The position numbers and the translations under genes are program-made. DNA of 64,000 bases, from NCBI RefSeq assembly GCF_009766065.1, contig NZ_LMUE01000009.1, forward strand, positions 66,812 through 130,811. Direction: 5' to 3'. Position 1 is the first letter of the stretch, and every line of letters begins with the position of its first letter. This document shows, one piece after another, positions 9,659-17,890 of this stretch. The notes below the pieces were generated by a model. That model saw only the letters and a list, made by a program, of their open reading frames with translations. It was not told the DNA's origin and searched no databases. This DNA comes from Dyella sp. S184 (GTDB lineage: Bacteria > Pseudomonadota > Gammaproteobacteria > Xanthomonadales > Rhodanobacteraceae).

Positions 9659-12268
9659 TCAGGCCGCCTGCGAGGCCTCGAGGAAGTCCTGCGCGAAGCG
9701 CTGCAGCACGCCGCCCGCCTCGTAGATCAACACTTCCTCGGCGGTATCGAGGCGGCAGATCACCGGCACCTCGACGCGTTCGCCGTTCTTGCGATGGATG
9801 ACTAGTGTGAGATCTGCGCACGGCGTGCGCGCACCGACCACGTCGAAGGTCTCGCTGCCGTCGATGCCCAGCGTCTTGCGGCTGGTGCCGGGCTTGAACT
9901 CCAGCGGCAGCACGCCCATGCCGACCAGGTTGGTGCGGTGGATGCGCTCGAAGCCTTCGGCCGCGATCGCTTCCACGCCCGCCAGGCGCACGCCCTTCGC
10001 CGCCCAGTCGCGCGAGGAGCCCTGGCCATAGTCGGCGCCGGCGATCACGATCAACGGCTGCTTGCGCTCCATGTAGGTCTCGATCGCTTCCCACATGCGC
10101 ATGACCTTGCCTTCCGGCTCCACACGGGCCAGCGAACCCTTCTTCACTTCGCCATCGACTACGGCCATTTCGTTGACCAGCGTGGGGTTGGCGAAGGTGG
10201 CACGCTGCGCGGTCAGGTGGTCGCCGCGATGGGTCGCGTACGAATTGAAGTCCTCTTCCGGGAGGCCCATCTTGGCGAGGTACTCGCCCGCGGCGCTGTT
10301 GAGCATGATCGCGTTGGACGGCGACAGGTGGTCGGTGGTGATGTTGTCGCCGAGCACCGCTAGTGGACGCATGCCCTTGAGTGTGCGCTCGCCCGCAAGG
10401 GCACCTTCCCAGTACGGCGGACGGCGGATGTAGGTGCTCTGCGCGCGCCAGTCATACAGCGGCGCGGCGCTCGTGCCGGTGCTCCCCGTGCGCGCGAACA
10501 TCGGGTCGTAGACCTTGCGGAACTGCTCGGGCTTCACGCTGGAGGATACGATCGCGTCAATCTCTTCGTCGCTCGGCCAGATGTCCTTGAGCGTCACCGA
10601 CCGACCGTTGGCGTCGATGCCAAGCACGTCCTTCTCGATGTCGAAGCGGATGGTGCCGGCGATGGCGTAGGCCACCACCAGCGGCGGCGAGGCCAGGAAG
10701 GCCTGCTTGGCATACGGATGGATGCGACCGTCGAAGTTGCGGTTGCCGGACAGCACGGCGGTGGCGTACAGGTCGCGATCGATGATTTCCTGCTGGATCG
10801 CCGGATCGAGTGCGCCGGACATGCCGTTGCAGGTGGTACACGCGAACGCGACGATGCCGAAGCCGAGCTGCTCCAGCTCGGACAACAGGTTCGCCTCTTT
10901 CAGGTACATCTCCACCGCTTTGGAGCCGGGGGCGAGCGAGCTCTTCACCCACGACTTGCGGGTGAGACCGCGCGCGTTCGCGTTGCGCGCCAGCAGGGCC
11001 GCCGCGATCACGTTGCGCGGATTGCTGGTATTGGTGCAGCTGGTGATGGCGGCGATGATCACCGCGCCATCGGGCATCTGGCCCGGCTGTTCCGTCCACT
11101 CACCGGCGATGCCGCGCGCAGCGAGATCAGACGTGGGCAGGCGCTTGTGCGGGTTGGACGGGCCAGCCATGTTGCGCACCACCGAAGACAGATCGAATGT
11201 CAGAGTGCGCTCGTAGTGCACGGCGGTAAGCGTGTCGGCCCACAGGCCCGCGACCTTGGCGTAGGTTTCCACCAGCTTGACCTGTTCGTCGCTGCGGCCG
11301 GTGAGGCGCAGGTAGTCGATGGTCTGGCCGTCGATGAAGAACATCGCGGCGGTGGCACCGTATTCGGGCGCCATGTTGGAGATGGTCGCGCGATCGCCGA
11401 GCGTGAGGCTGCCCGCGCCTTCGCCGTGGAACTCCAGGTACGCGCCGACCACCTTTTCCTTGCGCAGGAACTCGGTGAGTTCAAGCACGATGTCGGTGGC
11501 GGTGATGCCGGGCTGCCGCTTGCCGGTGAGCTCCACGCCCACGATGTCGGGCAGGCGCATCCACGAGGCACGGCCGAGCATCACGCTCTCCGCCTCCAGA
11601 CCACCGACGCCGATGGCGATCACGCCGAGCGCGTCCACGTGCGGCGTATGGCTGTCGGTGCCCACGCAGGTGTCCGGAAAGGCCACGCCCCTGCCTTGAT
11701 CATCGTGTTGCACCTGGATCACTGGCGACATCTTCTCCAGGTTGATCTGGTGCATGATGCCGTTGCCCGGCGGGATCACGTCGACGTTCTCGAACGCCTT
11801 CTTGGTCCAGTTGATGAAGTGGAAGCGGTCCTCGTTGCGGCGATCCTCGATCGCACGGTTCTTCGCGAACGCGTTCGGGTCGAAACCGCCGCACTCCACC
11901 GCCAGCGAGTGATCGACGATCAACTGCACCGGCACCACCGGGTTCACCTTGGCCGGGTCGCCGCCGCGTTCGGCAATCGCATCGCGCAGGCCGGCCAGGT
12001 CCACCAGCGCCGTTTGGCCGAGGATGTCATGGCACACCACACGCGCCGGGAACCAGGGAAAATCGCGATCGCGCTTGCGCTCAATGAGCTGCTTGAGCGA
12101 CTCGGTGAGGATTGCTGGATCGCAACGGCGCACCAGATTCTCGGCGAGCACGCGCGAGGTATATGGCAGCGCGTCATAGGCGCCCGGCTGGATCGCCTCC
12201 ACGGCGGCATGCGCATCGAAATAATCCAGCGACGTGCCGAGGAGGGGTTGGCGGTAGACAGTATTCAT
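9659..12268 (-). CDS. acnD: Fe/S-dependent 2-methylisocitrate dehydratase AcnD
   Basis: An 869-residue aconitase-superfamily enzyme using a [4Fe-4S] cluster. The start at 12268 (MNTVYRQPLLGTSLDYFDAH) is preferred over an upstream in-frame ATG at 12490, whose extra 74 residues are Arg/Pro-rich and unlike the family. Cluster cysteines are visible in [14 protein letters not shown] and VAFACTTCNGMSG. The swivel domain near the C-terminus has [25 protein letters not shown] and [18 protein letters not shown] where AcnA has CIGNSG, together with the adjacent prpF, separates AcnD from the housekeeping aconitase at 41336. First gene of the acnD-prpF-prpD unit. Confidence 0.95.
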   Translation of the reverse strand: MNTVYRQPLLGTSLDYFDAHAAVEAIQPGAYDALPYTSRVLAENLVRRCDPAILTESLKQLIERKRDRDFPWFPARVVCHDILGQTALVDLAGLRDAIAERGGDPAKVNPVVPVQLIVDHSLAVECGGFDPNAFAKNRAIEDRRNEDRFHFINWTKKAFENVDVIPPGNGIMHQINLEKMSPVIQVQHDDQGRGVAFPDTCVGTDSHTPHVDALGVIAIGVGGLEAESVMLGRASWMRLPDIVGVELTGKRQPGITATDIVLELTEFLRKEKVVGAYLEFHGEGAGSLTLGDRATISNMAPEYGATAAMFFIDGQTIDYLRLTGRSDEQVKLVETYAKVAGLWADTLTAVHYERTLTFDLSSVVRNMAGPSNPHKRLPTSDLAARGIAGEWTEQPGQMPDGAVIIAAITSCTNTSNPRNVIAAALLARNANARGLTRKSWVKSSLAPGSKAVEMYLKEANLLSELEQLGFGIVAFACTTCNGMSGALDPAIQQEIIDRDLYATAVLSGNRNFDGRIHPYAKQAFLASPPLVVAYAIAGTIRFDIEKDVLGIDANGRSVTLKDIWPSDEEIDAIVSSSVKPEQFRKVYDPMFARTGSTGTSAAPLYDWRAQSTYIRRPPYWEGALAGERTLKGMRPLAVLGDNITTDHLSPSNAIMLNSAAGEYLAKMGLPEEDFNSYATHRGDHLTAQRATFANPTLVNEMAVVDGEVKKGSLARVEPEGKVMRMWEAIETYMERKQPLIVIAGADYGQGSSRDWAAKGVRLAGVEAIAAEGFERIHRTNLVGMGVLPLEFKPGTSRKTLGIDGSETFDVVGARTPCADLTLVIHRKNGERVEVPVICRLDTAEEVLIYEAGGVLQRFAQDFLEASQAA

Positions 12269-12917
12269 AAATATCAAGAACCTTAGAGATAAACGCCCGG
12301 CTGACCTCAGGCCGACACTCGGCGCGCGCGCCACTGTTCGATCGGCACGTGTGGCCAGTTTCGTGGGCCATGGCCGCGCACGCCCGGGCGGATGGAAGTG
12401 GCGCCCGCGCGCGTCCAACAGCTGGAGTACCCGTGCCGACGACCAAGGCGTAGTTTCACCCGTGACAAAGGCACGATCGAGAAATTGCACTAGCTAGCTC
12501 GTCATTGTAACGCACCCTCCCTGGCGTGACCCAGCCTGGGCCTGCATTCGCGCCCCAAATCCAGGGCCGTGATTCGCGCCTCTTCGTGGTTCCATCGGGC
12601 GTGCTCATCAAAAGCTTGGTCAGGCCGTACGGCAGGAACATGGTGCCAGGCAAGAGGCGTGGCAACCGGCGACGGAGCCGAGGCAAAGGGGCACGCTCAT
12701 GCTTGGCCCGGTGTCACCACAGTCGAGTGCCTTAACCGTGTCAGCGAGGTACGCGCTCGCCACTCGACCGCCGATAATTTTGTTGAAAACAGGAAATTGT
12801 GGAAGGCGACAGACGGTACGTGTTCCCGACACGTTGTAGTCGAAGAAGGCCTTTCCTCAAGGGGGTTTGGCTTGACTGGTATGCATGACGGCATCGAGAA
12901 TGCACGAATACTGATTC
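12269..12917. other. 650-bp intergenic region upstream of acnD
   Basis: Flanked by divergent transcripts: acnD on minus, the riboswitch-TerC unit on plus. It should hold the acnD promoter. Short frames exist on both strands but none has family features or a good ribosome site. No prpR-type regulator gene is present here or elsewhere in the window. No recognisable repeats or IS ends. Confidence 0.45.
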
Positions 12918-13045
12918 CCAAAAGGGAGTAGTTCCCGACGCAGGCTCGCTTGCATCGGTGTGGTGATCGTCAACACGAGCGACGCTTCGCTCCGGTCACC
13001 ACGGCAGTCATGCTGCGAACGAGACTTTTGCGGTAGTCACGGGCC
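12918..13045 (+). promoter_or_regulatory. yybP-ykoY family (Mn2+) riboswitch upstream of the TerC gene
   Basis: Upstream of the TerC-family ATG the + strand carries AAAAGGGAGTAG (12920-12931), GATCGTCAACACGAGC (12965-12980) and GAACGAGACTTTTGC (13017-13031). These match, in order and spacing, the conserved blocks of the yybP-ykoY aptamer (GGGGAGUAG, a GUCGUCAA-type loop, GCGAGACCUUUGCC). The class senses Mn2+ and commonly sits in front of TerC/YkoY/Alx or MntP genes, exactly the context here. The exact ends and the P1 pairing are estimated by eye. Confidence 0.8.
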
Positions 13046-13091
13046 ACGCGCGCCCGCGTCTGCTGCATTGTCTTACGCGCATGGACTCCGC

Positions 13092-13781
13092 ATGAACTTC
13101 CTCACTACTGATTTTTTCTCCGACCTGCTGACCATCATCCTGCTCGACCTGGTGCTGGCCGGCGACAATGCCATCGTTATTGCCATGGCAGCCAGTCGCC
13201 TGCCCCAGGCGCTGCAGAGAAAAGCGGTGTTCTGGGGCACCTTCGGCGCTGTCGCCGTTCGTTTCTCACTGACTACCGTGGTGGTCTACCTGCTCAAGCT
13301 GCCGGGACTGATGCTGGTTGGTGGCCTTCTGCTGCTGCCGATCGCCTGGAAACTGCTGCGCCACGACAGCGACGGTAATCCGGCGATAAGTGCCACCACC
13401 ACGTTCGGGAGCGCACTGCGCACGATCATCGCCGCCGACGCCTTGATGGGCCTGGACAACGTGCTGGCGATCGCTGGCGCGTCGAGTGGGCAGCTCGGAC
13501 TGGTCATCCTCGGCCTGCTGATCAGCGTGCCGTTGGTGGTCTGGGGCTCAACGCTGATCCTGAAACTGATTGGCCGTTACCCGATCATCATGTACCTCGG
13601 TGCTGGTGCGATTGCGTTCACGGCCAGCCGGATGATCACGCACGATCACCTGCTGAATGGCTGGTTCGAGGTACACGGCTGGCTGAACTGCATAGTCGAT
13701 GTAATGCTGGTACTGGGCATCTGCGGCGGCGGCTGGCTGAAGCAGCGGCGGCGCCGCGCATCGTTGCCATCGACGAACTGA
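13092..13781 (+). CDS. TerC-family integral membrane protein (YjbE/YkoY type)
   Basis: A 229-residue, almost wholly hydrophobic protein with about seven membrane segments. It shows the TerC-family acidic signatures LVLAGDNAIVIAMAASRLP near the N-terminus and DALMGLDNVLAIAGASSG in the middle. Family members are implicated in Mn2+ efflux or metal loading of exported proteins. The start at 13092 is favoured over the upstream frame start at 12960 because the extra 44 residues are non-hydrophobic and overlap the riboswitch. The riboswitch predicts induction by Mn2+. It lies 104 bp before the GST gene; the link between the two is unclear. Confidence 0.88.
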   Translation: MNFLTTDFFSDLLTIILLDLVLAGDNAIVIAMAASRLPQALQRKAVFWGTFGAVAVRFSLTTVVVYLLKLPGLMLVGGLLLLPIAWKLLRHDSDGNPAISATTTFGSALRTIIAADALMGLDNVLAIAGASSGQLGLVILGLLISVPLVVWGSTLILKLIGRYPIIMYLGAGAIAFTASRMITHDHLLNGWFEVHGWLNCIVDVMLVLGICGGGWLKQRRRRASLPSTN

Positions 13782-13885
13782 AGTCAACCAAGCCAATGCA
13801 TTACCATCCGGCAGACTCAGCGCCCTGAACCCAACAACAAGCGCGCTCGGCACTGGCGCCGTACATGCCCTCATCCGGAGTTTCC

Positions 13886-14497
13886 ATGAAGCTTTACTAC
13901 ATGCCCGGCGTCTGTTCGCTGGCCGACCACATCGTGCTGGAATGGATCGGCGAGCCTTACCAGATCAAGGAAGTGCCACGCACCGAGTTGCGTTCACCGG
14001 AATACCTGAAACTCAATCCCGATGGAGTGGTGCCCGTGCTGGTCGATGACGATGGCTGGGTACTGACCGAGAATATCGCGATCCTCAATTACCTTGCCGA
14101 TCGCTTCCCTGCGGCAGGGCTCGGCGGCGACGGTTCACCGCGTGGTCGCGCCGAGGTCAATCGCTGGCTCGGCTTCCTCAACTCCGACGTGCACCCGGCG
14201 TTCAAACCGCTGTTCCGACCGGAGCGCTTCATTGCCGATACGGCCCAGCACGCCGAGTTGCAAGACACGGCACGGTCGAAGTTGCGCAACTATTTCGAAC
14301 GACTGAATGCACAGCTGGCAAACCAGGACTGGCTGGTCGGTACACGTTCGATCGCCGATCCCTATCTGTTCGTGGTGCACCGCTGGGCCAGGGCGAAGGC
14401 AGTCGACCTGCACGGTCTCGATCACCTCGAGCGCTTTGTCCATCGCATGCATGCCGATACCGGCGTCAGGGCCGCCATGCAGGCCGAAGGGCTATAG
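13886..14497 (+). CDS. glutathione S-transferase family protein
   Basis: A 203-residue GST. The thioredoxin-fold N-terminal domain (MKLYYMPGVCSLADHIVLEWIGEPYQIKEV, then LKLNPDGVVPVLVDDDGWVLTENIAILNYLAD with the cis-Pro and Glu-Asn glutathione-binding residues) is followed by an all-helical domain. The CSLA motif near residue 10 is typical of bacterial beta-class GSTs that use Cys. An ATG 21 bp upstream is possible, but the methionine at 13886 begins the conserved strand. Substrate unknown; detoxification or oxidative-stress defence is the family role. Confidence 0.9.
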   Translation: MKLYYMPGVCSLADHIVLEWIGEPYQIKEVPRTELRSPEYLKLNPDGVVPVLVDDDGWVLTENIAILNYLADRFPAAGLGGDGSPRGRAEVNRWLGFLNSDVHPAFKPLFRPERFIADTAQHAELQDTARSKLRNYFERLNAQLANQDWLVGTRSIADPYLFVVHRWARAKAVDLHGLDHLERFVHRMHADTGVRAAMQAEGL

Positions 14498-14553
14498 GCC
14501 AAGGTGGGCAACCTTCGCGGCAAGCCAGTCGCATGCCCCGTCTGGCCGGCTCA

Positions 14554-15960
14554 TCAGTACAGCGTCGGCACCCGCACCGTCACGAGCACATCGGGCGTAT
14601 CGCGGGTGACGCCGGCACCGAGTGTGAAATTGATCGTCCGCTTGGGATTCAAACGATAGGAACCGCCGATCAGCAGTTGGCCCAGCCAGACCTTGGTCGA
14701 ACCGGGTACGGTTTGGCCCATCTCTTTGGTGACGCCAATAAAACTCTGGTCATAGCCGATGCTCAGCGAGGCCTTGTCGTTCAGGGCAAAGCCCATGCCA
14801 ATGCTCACATCGGCGACATTGCCGATACTCACATTGCCGAGGTACTGCTTGCCCAACACCAGGTTTTCCCATACCCCGTGTCGTTCGACGTTGTACAGGT
14901 AGCTGATGTTGCCGAAGAACACCACCGGATCGGAAGGAAGCAGCCAGGTCAAACCTGGTTGCAAGGAGTAGAAACCGGAGCCGGTAGGCAATTCCAGTGG
15001 AAGACCCGTGCCGGTGACGTCTTCCACACAACGCTGCTGACAGTCGGTTGTCACCTGGAAAGGATCGGTTCCCGTGCGTGATTTGAAACGGAACCAACCG
15101 ACGTAGTACGGCTTGTCCGCACCGCCGTCATTGAACTGGTAGCGCGCGGTCGCCTCGATGTCGCCGAGGCCGCTGCCGCTGGAACTCAATACATTGTTCG
15201 TGGCCGCACCGGTGAAGACCTCGCGGCTGACGATGTTGCTCCCGTCCCATACATAAGGCACGCGCACCTCGACCTCAAGGCGATTGGTGATTCCGTAGCG
15301 CGCGGTAAGCGTGGTGGTCTGGGTGGTGGTCCGCACCGTGCGGATATCGATCAGACCGATCAGGATGGCAGGAATGATGGTGTAGCCGATCAGGTCGACC
15401 TGATCGGCGGAGGAGTAGCCGAACTGATACGACGGCTCGATCACGATGTGGCCCTTGGGGGTCAGTACGCCCGGCTGATTGGTGATCGGTGCGACCTCGG
15501 GGGGACGGGTATCCGTCGGCGGCGCTACCCCGACCGGCGGTGAATTCGTGGCACTGACTTGCTGCGTGGCATCGGCATCCGGCATCGGCAGTGTCGATGC
15601 ACTGGCGCTGCCGGTATTCAGATTGCCGCCACGCTCCTGGGCGAGTACATCCATCCCCACCGCATGGCGCAAGCTCTTGTAGTCGGCTTCCTGCTGGGCG
15701 AGCTGCTTCCGCATCGCGTCGAGTTGTGCCACCTGCGCATCAATCTGACTGCGCATCGCATCGATCCGCGCGTCCTGCGCCTGCAGTTGCTTGCGGATCA
15801 GCGTAGAAGACGCCGCAGAAGGTGTTGTAGAAGATGCCGTGCCATCGGACCCCGACGACGGCGCTGGCGTGGGTTCCTCCTGCGCACCCGCCCAACCGCC
15901 GAACATGATCAACCCAGCACAGCCCGCCGAGTACATCCACCGCCAGCGTTTGCGCTCCAC
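14554..15960 (-). CDS. FapF-like outer-membrane beta-barrel protein with N-terminal coiled coil
   Basis: 468 residues from a GTG start at 15960, chosen because AAGGGGA lies six bases in front and the resulting N-terminus (VERKRWRW then MYSAGCAGLIMFGGWAGAQ) makes a good signal peptide. An upstream frame extension to 16050 would overlap the previous gene. Residues ~54-98 form a heptad-like coiled coil (IRKQLQAQDARIDAMRSQID). A Pro/Thr-rich linker and a ~300-residue region of amphipathic strands follow, ending in the aromatic residue Tyr expected of BAM substrates. This order (signal, coiled coil, linker, barrel) is that of FapF, the Fap amyloid exporter. The barrel also resembles MetA-pathway 'transporter' proteins. 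Last gene of the locus; export role is inferred. Confidence 0.7.
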   Translation of the reverse strand: MERKRWRWMYSAGCAGLIMFGGWAGAQEEPTPAPSSGSDGTASSTTPSAASSTLIRKQLQAQDARIDAMRSQIDAQVAQLDAMRKQLAQQEADYKSLRHAVGMDVLAQERGGNLNTGSASASTLPMPDADATQQVSATNSPPVGVAPPTDTRPPEVAPITNQPGVLTPKGHIVIEPSYQFGYSSADQVDLIGYTIIPAILIGLIDIRTVRTTTQTTTLTARYGITNRLEVEVRVPYVWDGSNIVSREVFTGAATNNVLSSSGSGLGDIEATARYQFNDGGADKPYYVGWFRFKSRTGTDPFQVTTDCQQRCVEDVTGTGLPLELPTGSGFYSLQPGLTWLLPSDPVVFFGNISYLYNVERHGVWENLVLGKQYLGNVSIGNVADVSIGMGFALNDKASLSIGYDQSFIGVTKEMGQTVPGSTKVWLGQLLIGGSYRLNPKRTINFTLGAGVTRDTPDVLVTVRVPTLY

Positions 15961-16039
15961 TACAGTTCCCCTTGCCAAACCGAGGTGAATGAAATCTTTG
16001 GCGCTGACATGGCCCGCGCAGGCAACGGCACAGGCATGC

Positions 16040-16651
16040 TCAATGCCCAAGCGACAGCGATAGTTGTTGTGCTGCCTGCAAGGTGCTCTGCAGGTTCAGC
16101 TCATGGAGTACTTCCAGCGTGTTCACCGAAATGTTGAGTGTGGTGAGGGTGCTGATGGACTGGTTATTCAACGAGTTCTGGATGACCGTCGCCAAGCCGG
16201 CGTTCTGGATCGGTGAAGATGAAGCGGTGGGGTTGCCCGGCCCGTTCTGCACGAAGTTCACGGTGCTGAGCACCGATGCCAATGCGGTCGCTTGCTGGGC
16301 GGTGATTTGCCCGATATTCGGGATATTGATGCTGGTGGACGTCACCAGATTGCCGTTGATGTACGCCAATTCCTGGATGCCGAGCGATGCCACCAGGCCA
16401 TCGCCGAAGTCAAAGCCACCACGCACTTCATCAAGCCTGGCATAACTGACCGGCTGCCCCAGGCCGGCGATGTCCGGCTGCGCATGGGCGACAGCCACAC
16501 TCCCATCTGCCGCTACGCCGGCTGGAAGCGACAAGGCCTGTCCCCCCGCCTCACTCGCTCCCTCTCCAGGCACGGCATGCACGACACCGGCACTCCCGAG
16601 CAGGCAGAGTGGCAGGACAATACGGAAACCACTTATCAATTTGTTTTGCAT
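16040..16651 (-). CDS. secreted protein with internal double-glycine motif, candidate C39 substrate
   Basis: 203 residues. A Sec signal peptide (cut near VVHA, residue 26) is followed by a leader-like stretch to ARLDEVRGG at residues 71-79, where Leu73, Val76 and Gly78-Gly79 match the L-x2-[VI]-x-G-G cleavage motif of C39 peptidases. The ~124-residue part after GG has FDFGDGLVASLGIQELAYING, then GLATVIQNSLNNQSI and a tail of NISVNTLEVLHELNLQSTLQ ending LSLSLGH. The ATVIQN block recurs in the two other small secreted proteins of the locus. It starts 9 bp after the peptidase stop, so co-translation is likely. No named family is recognised; a fibre subunit or nucleator is a guess from context. 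Confidence 0.72.
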   Translation of the reverse strand: MQNKLISGFRIVLPLCLLGSAGVVHAVPGEGASEAGGQALSLPAGVAADGSVAVAHAQPDIAGLGQPVSYARLDEVRGGFDFGDGLVASLGIQELAYINGNLVTSTSINIPNIGQITAQQATALASVLSTVNFVQNGPGNPTASSSPIQNAGLATVIQNSLNNQSISTLTTLNISVNTLEVLHELNLQSTLQAAQQLSLSLGH

Positions 16652-16660
16652 TTCATCATC

Positions 16661-17350
16661 TCAATACTGCCCAGGCCCGAACTTCGGCATGGTGAGGTAG
16701 TCCATCAAGCGTCGGTCAACACCTGCGCTCATTGGCGCGAACGGTGCCGCACGCCAGTCACTCACCGTGTTGAAGCGCGCGAGATCGCGCCGGTCGTGGA
16801 TCACGAACAGCAATTTATCCTTCCACAGCTTGTCGAAGCGGTCACGCGGGATCGAACGCGTGCCCAGGGCGGGATCGCCGATCAGCACGCGGCCGTAGAG
16901 CAAGCCCTTGATCACCACGAAATGGTGGTAGCCCTTGTCTTCGATCAGCGCGATCGCTGGCAGGTGCTCCTGTGCGAGCTTCTCCAGCGGGACGCGGAAT
17001 CCGTCGGCCTCGAATCCATTGGCCTGCAGAAACTGCTTGATATCCAGCAGCGAGAATCCTTCCTTGTTGATCTTCGCGCGGTTGCCGTGCGCATACATCT
17101 GCGCGAACGCCGTCTGCTCGCTGAGCGGATAGCCGTATTGGTAGGTCAGCAAGGTGGCCACCGCCGCCGAGCCGCAGCTGAAGTCGTATTTCTGCCGGAT
17201 GGTGTTCCTGAATTTGGCTTCTTTCAGGGTAGTAAGGTGCAAGCTGTAGTTCTGCCCTACCCCATTGTTGATCACTACCGTGGCGGCCAGCAGGCCGCCG
17301 GGGGATGCCAACGCAAACATGATCGCAAGCGATGGCAGCAGTTTTTTCAT
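16661..17350 (-). CDS. periplasmic C39-family cysteine peptidase (FapD-like)
   Basis: 229 residues with a signal peptide (MKKLLPSLAIMFALASPGGLLAA). It is a stand-alone C39 peptidase with no ABC transporter domain. The catalytic residues are visible: Gln53 and Cys59 in IRQKYDFSCGSAAVATLL, His143 in KGYHHFVVIKG and Asp159 in LIGDPALG. C39 enzymes cut after Gly-Gly; here both neighbouring secreted proteins carry such a site. FapD of the Pseudomonas Fap system is the closest functional model. The start ATG overlaps the stop of the gene in front (ATGA), and the next gene begins 9 bp after its own stop: a tight operon. Confidence 0.85.
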   Translation of the reverse strand: MKKLLPSLAIMFALASPGGLLAATVVINNGVGQNYSLHLTTLKEAKFRNTIRQKYDFSCGSAAVATLLTYQYGYPLSEQTAFAQMYAHGNRAKINKEGFSLLDIKQFLQANGFEADGFRVPLEKLAQEHLPAIALIEDKGYHHFVVIKGLLYGRVLIGDPALGTRSIPRDRFDKLWKDKLLFVIHDRRDLARFNTVSDWRAAPFAPMSAGVDRRLMDYLTMPKFGPGQY

Positions 17351-17760
17351 TGCTTGAACTGCACGTTGACGATCACGCCGTTCTGGATCAGCACGTTGTT
17401 GCCGGTATTCTGGATGACCGTCGACAACCCCGCCGCGCCACTGAAAGAATCCGCGCTGATCGCATTCGCGCCGGTCACCACCTGCGTCGCACTGTTGCCT
17501 GTCACTGCACCGGTGATGTTCTGGTTGTTATGGATGTTCGTGCCGCCGCTGTATTGACCCAGGGTATCGGCGCTCACTGCCAGCCCCAAGCCATCGACAT
17601 ACATCGGATGTGCAGGGGCAGTAACAGCCACCTGCTGTTGCTGACCAACCACATGCTGCGTGGCGCTGGCGCTCCCGGGTGGGTTCGAAGCAACCGCCCA
17701 CGCGGGCACCCCAGCGAAGCACAGCACCATCACCCTCATCACGGGCCTCATGAAGGACAT
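17347..17760 (-). CDS. small secreted Asn/Gln/Thr-rich protein with double-glycine motif
   Basis: 137 residues, starting 8 bp after a GGAGAGG ribosome site. A signal peptide (to about AWAVA, residue 24) and a Gln/Val-rich leader lead to ADTLGQYSGG at residues 64-73 (Leu67, Tyr70, Gly72-Gly73), which fits L-x2-Y-x-G-G. The remaining 64 residues are rich in Asn, Gln, Thr, Val and Gly (TNIHNNQNITGAVTGNSATQ) and end GLSTVIQNTGNNVLIQNGVI then VNVQFKQ, an amyloid-like composition. It is translationally coupled to the C39 peptidase gene by an ATGA overlap. No named family recognised. An exported structural subunit is the favoured guess. Confidence 0.72.
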   Translation of the reverse strand: MSFMRPVMRVMVLCFAGVPAWAVASNPPGSASATQHVVGQQQQVAVTAPAHPMYVDGLGLAVSADTLGQYSGGTNIHNNQNITGAVTGNSATQVVTGANAISADSFSGAAGLSTVIQNTGNNVLIQNGVIVNVQFKQ

Positions 17761-17798
17761 GACACCTCTCCGATTGCGTTTGGCGCATCAAAAACGAC

Positions 17799-17839
17799 TG
17801 CGTATCGACCGGTCGCGTACAGTGGCCGGTCGATACGCA
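17799..17839 (-). promoter_or_regulatory. perfect 14-bp inverted repeat between the Gly-rich gene and the operon behind it
   Basis: Arms TGCGTATCGACCGG (17799-17812) and its exact complement (17826-17839), 13-base loop. On the minus strand a TTTTT run begins four bases past the hairpin. It lies 51 bp after the stop of the Gly-rich gene and 38 bp before the next start, so it may act as a partial terminator or as an RNA-processing/stability hairpin that sets different levels for the two sides. Confidence 0.65.
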
Positions 17840-17890
17840 CAGCAAAGTGGGGCGATGCGTGCTCCACCCTGCTGATCAGCCGTCACTCAC

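Noticed and set aside
10718-12286. 522-residue frame antisense to acnD
   Set aside because: Shadow frame; acnD is intact with all cluster cysteines.
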